This document shows, in pieces, positions 1-5,104 of a DNA stretch of 5,779 bases (position 1 is the stretch's first letter; each line of letters opens with the position of its first letter). Both the position numbers and the translations under genes were made by a program. Below the pieces are notes generated by a model. It was not told the origin of the DNA. It searched no databases and was given only the letters and a program-made list of their open reading frames with translations. Source of the DNA: an uncultured Eubacteriales bacterium (GTDB lineage Bacteria; Bacillota; Clostridia; Oscillospirales; Acutalibacteraceae); NCBI GenBank assembly GCA_900321595.1, contig ONWP01000281.1, positions 1 to 5,779 on the forward strand, written 5' to 3'.

Positions 1-1
1 C

Positions 2-82
2 GGCGAGGTCAAGATCGTGCGCGACGGCAGGATCACCGTCAGCAAGTCCGAGGCGGAAGCGCTGAAGGACGTGGAGGACTGA
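2..82 (+). CDS. 3' end of an unidentified CDS (partial, 26 codons)
   Basis: An open frame enters from the left edge and stops at TGA 80-82. The visible C-terminus is 26 residues, hydrophilic and charged, with GEVKIVRDGRITV followed by a helix-like SKSEAEALKDVED tail. The first half looks like a beta strand-turn-strand. There is no membrane segment and no family signature, so I assign no function. The frame uses GC-rich third positions like the rest of the window, which supports it being coding. It ends 12 bp before the ATG of the next gene with no terminator in the gap, so the two may be co-transcribed. Confidence 0.6.
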   Translation, partial: GEVKIVRDGRITVSKSEAEALKDVED

Positions 83-94
83 GCGGGTTTTCGC

Positions 95-1126
95 ATGAGA
101 GTGAACGTTTTGAGAAATCGTCTGACGGCCGTTCTGATCGTCCTTGTGACGGCGGCTGTTTCCGCTGTTCCGGCATTCGCCGCGCCGGCGGCTGTGAATG
201 AAGCGAGCGTCGGCGTCTTTACGATCGTCTATTGCTATCCGGTGCGGGGAACGCCGTCCCGGGTCTATGCGGCGTCTTACGGCAGCGGATTCCTGGTCAG
301 CGACAGCGTCATCATCACCTGTGATCACGTGATCCATCTTGAGGACACGCCGGAAGGCAGAGCAATGGCGGACAGCCTCCGCAGGGTAGACAGTGATTAT
401 CTGAATAAAATGGAGATCCGCGTGTACTATAAGCCGGACGCGTATTATCAGGCGAAGGAAATCGCGAAGATGCGCAATTCCAAACACGATTACACGGCGA
501 TCATGCTTCAGTCGCCGATCCGCGGGTATCGCGCGCTTGCGCTGGCGGAGGATCTGAAGTACGTGCTTGCGGCGGACGCCCCTGTTTACGCGCTGGGCGC
601 CCCTTATGATACGACGATCACCCCATACGCCGCCGGCGGGAACGCTGTGACGTTCCGGTCCTGCGGCGTCCGCGAGGGCGTTTTAAACGACGTCAGCCTC
701 TCCGGCGAGCTGCAGCATACGGCGATGCCGGCGCCGGGCATGGCCGGCGGACCGCTGGTCAATGAAGACGGCGCGGTTGTCGGCCTGAATCAAACCCGTT
801 CCGGGTCGTCTGCGTCCGGGAGCTGCGCGTTTCCGAGCAGCGAGATCGTTTATGCCCTGCAGACGTTTGGGATGTATTATTCTTCGTTTGTCCCAAAGCC
901 GTCGAATACGGATCCGTCTGTGCCGAAGGGCCCGCGCGGCGACGCGGACCTTGACGGAAAAGTCCTCGCGAAGGACGCCCGTCTCGCGCTGCGCGTCTCC
1001 GCGAAGCTCGAAACGCTCGAGCCGCAGGGCTTCGCCAACTGCGACCTCAACGGCGACGGCAGGCTGTTCGCCGGCGAAGCGCGCAAGATCCTGCGGTACT
1101 CAGCGAAGCTGGAAAAGGAAATTTGA
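95..1126 (+). CDS. Secreted trypsin-fold protein with C-terminal dockerin-like module; predicted inactive protease
   Basis: 343 residues. A signal peptide is clear: basic n-region, hydrophobic core about 10-25, AFA|A cleavage expected after residue 29. Residues about 36-260 look like a trypsin/HtrA-like (S1 family) domain: GSGFLVS, then TCDHVIH with candidate catalytic His78, then KHDYTAIML with candidate Asp132. The serine region reads PGMAGGPLV where active enzymes have GNSGGPL, so the nucleophile is Ala217 (GCC 743-745). The fold appears intact but Ser hydrolysis should be lost; it may bind peptide rather than cut it. A Pro-rich linker (about 266-281) leads to a dockerin-like module, 282-343, with two EF-hand-type loops (D283-A-D-L-D-G and D317-L-N-G-D-G). 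Four Cys lie in the peptidase part and could form disulfides outside the cell. The best Shine-Dalgarno match, GGAGGA at 73-78, is 16 nt from ATG, which is long; no better start is seen. The same module ends the next gene. Confidence 0.88.
   Translation: MRVNVLRNRLTAVLIVLVTAAVSAVPAFAAPAAVNEASVGVFTIVYCYPVRGTPSRVYAASYGSGFLVSDSVIITCDHVIHLEDTPEGRAMADSLRRVDSDYLNKMEIRVYYKPDAYYQAKEIAKMRNSKHDYTAIMLQSPIRGYRALALAEDLKYVLAADAPVYALGAPYDTTITPYAAGGNAVTFRSCGVREGVLNDVSLSGELQHTAMPAPGMAGGPLVNEDGAVVGLNQTRSGSSASGSCAFPSSEIVYALQTFGMYYSSFVPKPSNTDPSVPKGPRGDADLDGKVLAKDARLALRVSAKLETLEPQGFANCDLNGDGRLFAGEARKILRYSAKLEKEI
935..1126 (+). repeat. Dockerin-like module, copy 1 (coding repeat shared with 3000-3191)
   Basis: The last 64 codons (with stop) match the last 64 codons of the next gene without a gap; 53 of 63 residues are identical by my count. 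At the DNA level the copies share long exact stretches, for example around 1031-1061. Each copy has two 12-residue Ca-binding-type loops, each followed by a helix ending SAKLE. Loop positions 1, 3, 5 and 12 carry D/N/D/E, as in type I dockerins, but loop position 9 is Leu or Phe instead of the usual polar residue. Confidence 0.85.
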
Positions 1127-1161
1127 ACCGGATATTTCAATCAGCATGAGGCAGAAGGGGC

Positions 1162-1185
1162 AACACGCGATAGAAACTGCGTGTT
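1162..1185 (+). other. Inverted repeat / hairpin in the intergenic gap
   Basis: AACACGC and GCGTGTT form a perfect 7-bp stem around a 10-nt loop, 36 bp after the stop of the upstream gene. A five-T run follows only at 1194-1198, 8 nt past the stem, so this is at best a weak or non-canonical terminator. The 199-bp gap 1127-1325 holds this hairpin, a possible promoter, a second hairpin and the ribosome binding site of the next gene, and no ORF. Confidence 0.4.
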
Positions 1186-1211
1186 CACGGAGCTTTTTGA
1201 TGATCTGAGAG

Positions 1212-1239
1212 TTGACATACAGTCTTATTGAGATTCAAT
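1212..1239 (+). promoter_or_regulatory. Possible sigma-A promoter for the DUF6273 gene
   Basis: A perfect -35 hexamer TTGACA (1212-1217) is followed after 16 bp by TTCAAT (1234-1239), which matches the -10 consensus at 4 of 6 positions but lacks the important second A. The surrounding AT-rich stretch stands out from the GC-rich genes. It would give a leader of about 80 nt before the ATG at 1326. Confidence 0.35.
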
Positions 1240-1270
1240 CAATTTGTAAGCGATATGCGTCGAACGAGTC

Positions 1271-1290
1271 CCGGCGACTGTGTTCGCCGG
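1271..1290 (+). other. Leader hairpin upstream of the DUF6273 gene
   Basis: CCGGCGA and TCGCCGG form a perfect 7-bp GC-rich stem with a 6-nt loop, 16 nt upstream of the Shine-Dalgarno sequence. No T-run follows. It may only be a leader structure; no riboswitch class is recognised. Confidence 0.35.
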
Positions 1291-1306
1291 AAAGTTCCGT
1301 TTCGTC

Positions 1307-1315
1307 AGGAAGGAG
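1307..1315 (+). promoter_or_regulatory. Ribosome binding site of the DUF6273 gene
   Basis: AGGAAGGAG lies 10 nt before ATG 1326. It fixes this start, which is directly followed by a textbook signal peptide. Confidence 0.8.
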
Positions 1316-1325
1316 CCGATAAAAA

Positions 1326-3191
1326 ATGAAAAAAACGCTGTCGATCATCCTCTCGCTGGTTCTGCTGTTCGGACTGATCCCGGCCATTGGCGGAATCGTT
1401 GCCTCTGCCGAAACGATCAAGTCCTACGTGCAGAACGACATCATCAAGTTCGGCTGGTATCCGCAGACGGAGGTGACGAACCCGTCTGTTGTTTCAGCGC
1501 TGAACGCCAAGGTCGAAGACTCCGACTGGGTGAGCTACGGATATTATGAAGGCAAAGAAGAACATGGTACGATGGCGCCGAGCGACTTTATGCATTATTG
1601 TGATGTGATGTATGAAGGCGTCGGCTATCGCGGCGTGTACATCACGCATTACCGGCCGTCCCTCACGACGGAACCGGCCGGTTGGGAGTCAACCGTAATG
1701 CTCAAAGCCCCCTACAGCGAGAATCGGACCTACTGGTTCCGGTGGGAGCCGATCTGGTGGCGCGTGCTCGATCCCGCCGAAGGGTTCGTCCTGTGCGAGT
1801 TCATCATCGACTCGCAGGCGTATTCAAATACAGTCTATTCCCAAGGCCTGACGCAATACAGTGACATGGCGCATACAGCTTACGCGAACAACTATGAAAA
1901 GAGCTCAATCCGCGCGTGGCTGAACCGTGATTTTTATGAATCCGCGTTCTCACAGGCGCAGCAGAGCCTCATTGCGGTCTCACATCTGAACAACGACGAT
2001 TACGGGTCGTGGGGGGGGACGGGCCCGCAGTTTGACAGCGCGGCTACGGATGACAAAATCTTTCTTCTGTCCTATTTCGAGTCGAAGAATGTGAAATACG
2101 GTTTTTCATTGGATGCTCCTGCCAATAAAACGCGTGAGGCGCTGTTCACTGATTACGCGGTAAGCCAGGGGCTTTGGGTGCCGGAAAAACAGACCTCTGT
2201 CAAAAAAGCGACCTGGTACCTGCGGACGGCGGGCAGCAGCTATGCGAACCGGGTCTGTTTGGTCGACGAGGAGGGAAGGACGAATGATTTCGGAGATGTT
2301 ATTCAAACAAGTACCGGTGTTCGTCCCGCTATGAGGCTCAACCCGAATGGGGAGCTCCTTCTCGGCGACGTGAAGGATCTGAATGTGTTTCAGTGTCATC
2401 ATAGGCTGGAACCGGTTCGCCGTGCTCCCGAGACCTGCACACAGGACGGGAGCAAGATACCGCATTATGTTTGTACGATTTGCGGCGAACGATTCTCCGA
2501 CCCGGACGGCAAGACGCCGCTGCGCGATGATTCCTGGAGAATTCCCGCGGCCGGCCATAAACCCGAAACGATCCCCGGCAGGGCTGCGACCTGCACGGAG
2601 ACCGGTCTGACCGACGGCGAAAAGTGCTCCGTCTGCCGTCAGATGATAAAGGCGCAGGAGATCATCCCCGCAGTCGGCCATACGCCGGAGATCGTTCCCG
2701 GCAGAGCTGCGACCTGTACGGAGGACGGTCTGACCGACGGCGAGGTATGCGCCGTCTGCGGCGAGGTGCTCAATGCGCAGATCGTGATCCCTGCGCTCGG
2801 GCACTCGCCGGACATCGTTCGCAGCGAGGCTGCGTCCTGTACGAAACCGGGCTGGACTGCCGGCGAGATCTGCGCTGTCTGCGGCAAAACGCTCAAGGCG
2901 CAGGAGGTCATTCCCGCGACCGGGCACAGGGATGACGACGGGGACGGCAAATGCGACGTCTGCGGCGAGACGCTTGACGCGCCCGTGACGCAGGGCCTGC
3001 GCGGCGACGCGAATCTGGACGGGAAGGTGCTGGCGAACGACGCGCGGCTCGTGCTCAGGGCTTCCGCGAAGCTGGAAACGCTTGAAGGGCAGGCGTTCGC
3101 CAACTGCGACCTCAACGGCGACGGCAAGCTGCTCGCGGGCGAAGCGCGCAAGATCCTGCGCTACTCTGCGAAGCTGGAGACTTCCATCTGA
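1326..3191 (+). CDS. Secreted DUF6273 protein with Cys-rich repeats and C-terminal dockerin-like module
   Basis: 621 residues. Signal peptide MKK plus a hydrophobic core, with ASA|E cleavage expected after residue 28. Residues about 39-340 match DUF6273: IIKFGWYPQTEV at the start, WWRVLDP, SSIRAWLNRDFYESAF, DKIFLLSYFES, and WYLRTAGSS (from W297) through GVRPAMRLN (ending N339). DUF6273 is a domain of unknown function; relation to the formylglycine-generating-enzyme/C-type-lectin fold is my recollection, not shown here. Residues 357-534 hold four Cys-rich repeats, the last three exactly 41 residues each, then a DDDGDGKCDVCGE segment, then a dockerin-like module (560-621). The layout suggests an exported display protein: ligand-binding head, stalk, docking tail. 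No LPXTG, SLH or transmembrane anchor is present. A G8 tract at 2011-2018 sits in frame. Parts of the DUF6273 region look less GC-rich than the C-terminal half, compatible with module shuffling (by eye only). An intrinsic terminator follows. Confidence 0.9.
   Translation: MKKTLSIILSLVLLFGLIPAIGGIVASAETIKSYVQNDIIKFGWYPQTEVTNPSVVSALNAKVEDSDWVSYGYYEGKEEHGTMAPSDFMHYCDVMYEGVGYRGVYITHYRPSLTTEPAGWESTVMLKAPYSENRTYWFRWEPIWWRVLDPAEGFVLCEFIIDSQAYSNTVYSQGLTQYSDMAHTAYANNYEKSSIRAWLNRDFYESAFSQAQQSLIAVSHLNNDDYGSWGGTGPQFDSAATDDKIFLLSYFESKNVKYGFSLDAPANKTREALFTDYAVSQGLWVPEKQTSVKKATWYLRTAGSSYANRVCLVDEEGRTNDFGDVIQTSTGVRPAMRLNPNGELLLGDVKDLNVFQCHHRLEPVRRAPETCTQDGSKIPHYVCTICGERFSDPDGKTPLRDDSWRIPAAGHKPETIPGRAATCTETGLTDGEKCSVCRQMIKAQEIIPAVGHTPEIVPGRAATCTEDGLTDGEVCAVCGEVLNAQIVIPALGHSPDIVRSEAASCTKPGWTAGEICAVCGKTLKAQEVIPATGHRDDDGDGKCDVCGETLDAPVTQGLRGDANLDGKVLANDARLVLRASAKLETLEGQAFANCDLNGDGKLLAGEARKILRYSAKLETSI
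2559..2927 (+). repeat. Three 123-bp direct repeats coding for Cys-rich 41-residue units
   Basis: Units are 2559-2681, 2682-2804 and 2805-2927, coding for residues 412-452, 453-493 and 494-534. The unit pattern is a Pro, then AATCT (AASCT in the third), a GLTDGE-like turn, CxxC, a short helix-like KAQE segment, and IPAxGH at the end. A diverged, longer first unit (357-411) precedes them and also carries CxxC and PAAGH. Units 1 and 2 are closest at DNA level, sharing runs such as GGTCTGACCGACGGCGA. One Cys, a CxxC pair and the terminal His per unit could bind a metal or form disulfides. Confidence 0.85.
3000..3191 (+). repeat. Dockerin-like module, copy 2 (coding repeat shared with 935-1126)
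   Basis: Two EF-hand-type loops start at D561 (D-A-N-L-D-G) and at the CDLNGDGKL segment, each followed by a helix ending SAKLE. The module is 53/63 identical to the tail of the upstream gene and aligns without gaps. It most probably binds a cohesin-type partner encoded elsewhere; no cohesin is in this window. Confidence 0.85.
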
Positions 3192-3203
3192 TCGAACAAA
3201 ACG

Positions 3204-3228
3204 AGCGGTCCTTCGGGATCGCTTTTTT
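3204..3228 (+). terminator. Rho-independent terminator after the DUF6273 gene
   Basis: AGCGGTCC pairs with GGATCGCT (8 bp, one G-U pair) around a TTCG tetraloop closed by C-G, followed directly by six T. It starts 13 nt after the stop codon and separates the secreted-protein unit from the transporter unit. Confidence 0.85.
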
Positions 3229-3281
3229 GCTGCGGGATACGGCCGCGGCAGCAGGCGTCCCGAAAAATATAAAATTCCCCC

Positions 3282-3310
3282 TTGACAATGACAGAGGAAT
3301 GTTTTATACT
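3282..3310 (+). promoter_or_regulatory. Strong sigma-A promoter for the symporter gene
   Basis: TTGACA (3282-3287), a 17-bp spacer, and TATACT (3305-3310). This is near-consensus at the ideal spacing. An A/T stretch at about 3263-3276 lies where an UP element would be. Transcription should start near 3317, giving a leader of about 80 nt that includes the octamer array. TTGACAA (3282-3288) and TTGTCAA (3316-3322) form an inverted pair across the promoter and could be operator half-sites. Confidence 0.85.
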
Positions 3311-3334
3311 GATGCTTGTCAAATACTTCATTTA

Positions 3335-3374
3335 GATATAGCGATGTAGCAATATAGCGATATCGCGATATATC
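3335..3374 (+). repeat. Five-copy AT-rich octamer array in the symporter leader
   Basis: Five contiguous 8-bp units with consensus GATATAGC: unit 1 is exact, unit 2 has G for A at position 4, unit 3 starts with A, unit 4 ends in TCGC, unit 5 ends in TATC. Units 4-5 create the perfect palindrome ATATCGCGATAT (3360-3371). The first 11 nt can also pair with the last 13 nt (ATCGC and TATATC with a GA bulge), so the transcript could fold just before the ribosome binding site. Confidence 0.75.
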
Positions 3375-3378
3375 CAAC

Positions 3379-3385
3379 AGGGGAG
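3379..3385 (+). promoter_or_regulatory. Ribosome binding site of the symporter gene; favours a TTG start
   Basis: AGGGGAG ends 1 nt before the in-frame GTG at 3387, which is too close for initiation there, and 10 nt before the in-frame TTG at 3396. TTG 3396 is therefore the more likely start. Confidence 0.55.
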
Positions 3386-3395
3386 CGTGGACGCA

Positions 3396-4994
3396 TTGGT
3401 ATTGAAAATCATCCTGATCGTGGTCTTTTTCGCCGTGATGATCGGCGTGGGCGTGTACTCCCGCCGGCACGCGACGGACGTCAACGGCTTCGTTCTGGGC
3501 GGACGCAGCGTCGGCCCGTGGCTGACGGCCTTCGCTTACGGCACCAGCTACTTTTCCGCGGTCATCTTCATCGGCTACGCGGGGCAGTTCGGCTGGAACT
3601 TCGGCGTCTCCGCCACCTGGGCGGGTCTTGGCAACGCGTTCATCGGCTCGCTTCTGGCGTGGACGATCCTCGGCCGCCGGACGCGCGTCATGACGCAGCA
3701 CCTCGACGCGCGCACCATGCCGGACTTCTTCGGCAAGCGGTATGATTCCGAGACGCTCAAGATCGTCGCCAGCGGCATCGTCTTCATCTTCCTGATCCCG
3801 TACACGGCTTCGCTGTACAACGGTCTGTCGAGTCTCTTTGACATGGCGTTCGGCGTGCCCTACTGGGTCGCGATCGTCGTCATGAGCGTGCTGACCTGCG
3901 TCTACGTGCTGATCGGCGGCTACATGGCCACGGCGATGAACGACTTCATCCAGGGCATCATCATGCTGGTGGGCATCGTCGCGGTGGTGCTGGCCGTCCT
4001 CAAATCCAACGGCGGCTTCACCGAGTCCCTCATCAAGCTGTCGCAGGTGCCGGTGGAATCCAATCCGGAGCAGGTCGGCGGCTTCGCCTCGTTCTTCGGC
4101 ACAGACCCCGTGTTCCTGCTCTTCGTGGTGCTGCTCACGTCGCTGGGCACCTGGGGCCTGCCGCAGATGGTCGGCAAGTTCTACGCCATCGACAAGGAGG
4201 ACTCCATCCGCAAGGGCACGATCATCTCGACGGTCTTCGCGGTCGTCGTGGCGGGCGGCTGCTACTTCCTGGGCGGCTTCGGCCGGCTGTACGCGAACAC
4301 GGACATCTTCGTGAACGGCAAGGTCTCCTTTGACCGGATCGTCCCGCAGATGCTCGCGACGCTGCAGGGCACCGTCATCGGCGACCTGATCGTCGCGCTG
4401 GTGCTGGTGCTGGTGTTGGCGGCCTCCATGTCCACGCTGTCAAGTCTCGTGCTGACCTCCAGCTCGACGCTGGCGCTGGACGTGATCGACCGGAAAAAGA
4501 ACAAGGGCGAGAAGAAAAACCTGCTCATCATGCGTATCTTCGTGGTCTTCTTCGTCGCCGTCTCCGCCGTGATCGCCATCCTGAAGGATATGTTCCCGGG
4601 CTTCACCTTCATCGCGCAGATGATGGGCGTCTCCTGGGGCGCGCTGGCGGGCTCCTTCCTCGCGCCGTTCCTGTACGGCCTGTACTGGAAGAAGACGACG
4701 CGTCCCGCGGTCTGGGTCAGCTTCATCTGGGGCGTGGGCGTAACGCTGGTGCAGCTGCTGGTCACGTTCAAGGTCCTGAATTTCGAGGGCGGCGTGCTTG
4801 GCTTCATGTTCCGCAACTCCATCTACTCCGGCGTGTTCGCCATGGTCGGCGGGCTGGTGCTCGTCCCGATCGTGTCGCTGCTGACGAAGAAGATGCCGAA
4901 CGACGTGGTGGGACCGATGTTTACCTGCTACGATCGCAAGGTGCTCGTCACGGTGAAGGATTCCCTCGAGGAACGCGAGCGCAAGGCAAAATAA
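3396..4994 (+). CDS. Sodium:solute symporter (SSS family, PutP/vSGLT-type) integral membrane transporter
   Basis: 532 residues from TTG 3396; the longest frame begins at GTG 3387 (535 residues), but that codon sits on top of the Shine-Dalgarno sequence. The length and about 13 hydrophobic segments fit SSS-family secondary transporters that couple Na+ entry to solute uptake with a LeuT-type fold. Family marks: GGRSVGPWLTAFAYGTSYFSA near residues 36-55, the GGYMATAMNDFIQG segment after mid-helix 5, and LAASMSTLSSLVLTSSS near 341-357. In the last, Ala343, Ser346 and Thr347 align with the Na+ site that PutP forms with Ala337, Ser340 and Thr341 (alignment by eye). The position of PutP Asp55 is Tyr here, so proline is not the expected substrate. 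The C-terminus is charged and cytoplasmic (ERERKAK). It has its own strong promoter and is followed by an acyl-CoA ligase gene, so a carboxylate substrate is my inference. Codon use is strongly C/G-ending, suggesting good expression. Confidence 0.93.
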   Translation: MVLKIILIVVFFAVMIGVGVYSRRHATDVNGFVLGGRSVGPWLTAFAYGTSYFSAVIFIGYAGQFGWNFGVSATWAGLGNAFIGSLLAWTILGRRTRVMTQHLDARTMPDFFGKRYDSETLKIVASGIVFIFLIPYTASLYNGLSSLFDMAFGVPYWVAIVVMSVLTCVYVLIGGYMATAMNDFIQGIIMLVGIVAVVLAVLKSNGGFTESLIKLSQVPVESNPEQVGGFASFFGTDPVFLLFVVLLTSLGTWGLPQMVGKFYAIDKEDSIRKGTIISTVFAVVVAGGCYFLGGFGRLYANTDIFVNGKVSFDRIVPQMLATLQGTVIGDLIVALVLVLVLAASMSTLSSLVLTSSSTLALDVIDRKKNKGEKKNLLIMRIFVVFFVAVSAVIAILKDMFPGFTFIAQMMGVSWGALAGSFLAPFLYGLYWKKTTRPAVWVSFIWGVGVTLVQLLVTFKVLNFEGGVLGFMFRNSIYSGVFAMVGGLVLVPIVSLLTKKMPNDVVGPMFTCYDRKVLVTVKDSLEERERKAK

Positions 4995-4997
4995 GTC

Positions 4998-5026
4998 TTG
5001 CATCCGTCGCACTATCGTGCTATAAT
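4998..5026 (+). promoter_or_regulatory. Extended -10 promoter for the acyl-CoA ligase gene
   Basis: TGC directly before a perfect TATAAT (5021-5026) forms an extended -10. A weak -35 TTGCAT (4998-5003) lies 17 bp upstream. It begins 4 bp after the symporter stop codon and implies that the ligase gene can be transcribed separately. Transcription would start near 5033, inside the octamer-like stretch. Confidence 0.75.
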
Positions 5027-5052
5027 ACAATATAGCAAAAGCGCTATATAGC
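5013..5052 (+). repeat. Second octamer-phased, palindromic TATAGC stretch
   Basis: A second 40-bp stretch divides into five octamers, each ending in C; AATATAGC at 5029-5036 is identical to the third unit of the array at 3335-3374. GCTATA or TATAGC occurs at 5019, 5031, 5043 and 5047, alternating in orientation, and GCTATATAGC (5043-5052) is a perfect palindrome. It overlaps the -10 element and the expected start of transcription. Confidence 0.6.
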
Positions 5053-5057
5053 AATGA

Positions 5058-5080
5058 AGAGCCGGCCCGGCGCCGGCTCT
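5058..5080 (+). other. GC-rich hairpin in the ligase leader
   Basis: AGAGCCGGC and GCCGGCTCT form a perfect 9-bp stem around a 5-nt loop. No T-run follows, so it is not a typical intrinsic terminator. It lies between the extended -10 promoter and the ribosome binding site of the ligase gene, 10 nt before the latter, and may stabilise the mRNA or affect translation. No other terminator separates the symporter from the ligase. Confidence 0.6.
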
Positions 5081-5090
5081 GATCTTGACG

Positions 5091-5096
5091 AAAGGG
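5091..5096 (+). promoter_or_regulatory. Ribosome binding site of the ligase gene, setting a TTG start
   Basis: AAAGGG lies 8 nt before TTG 5105. The in-frame GTG at 5096 overlaps the site, and the ATG at 5100 is in another frame, so TTG is the only well-placed start. Confidence 0.6.
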
Positions 5097-5104
5097 TGAA
5101 TGAA

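Noticed and set aside
1162..1198. Intrinsic terminator after the pseudoprotease gene
   Set aside because: The stem is only 7 bp with a 10-nt loop, and the T-run begins 8 nt after the stem; reported as a hairpin only.
852..1208. 118-residue + strand frame overlapping the end of the pseudoprotease gene
   Set aside because: It is a shifted frame of the dockerin-like module, Arg/Ser/Thr-rich, with no own start signals.
3233..3272. Hairpin between CGGGA and TCCCG after the terminator
   Set aside because: Only five consecutive pairs with a long loop, in GC-rich sequence; likely chance.
3335..3374. CRISPR-like repeat array
   Set aside because: Units are 8 bp with no spacers, so this is a tandem repeat and not a CRISPR array.
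2106..3701. 531-residue open frame on the minus strand
   Set aside because: It runs antisense across the DUF6273 gene, a strong terminator, a promoter and the symporter start. Its translation is Arg/Ala-rich low complexity with no motif, as expected from GC-rich third positions.
5058..5080. Intrinsic terminator of the symporter gene
   Set aside because: The stem is strong but no T-run follows on either strand, and it lies downstream of the ligase promoter.
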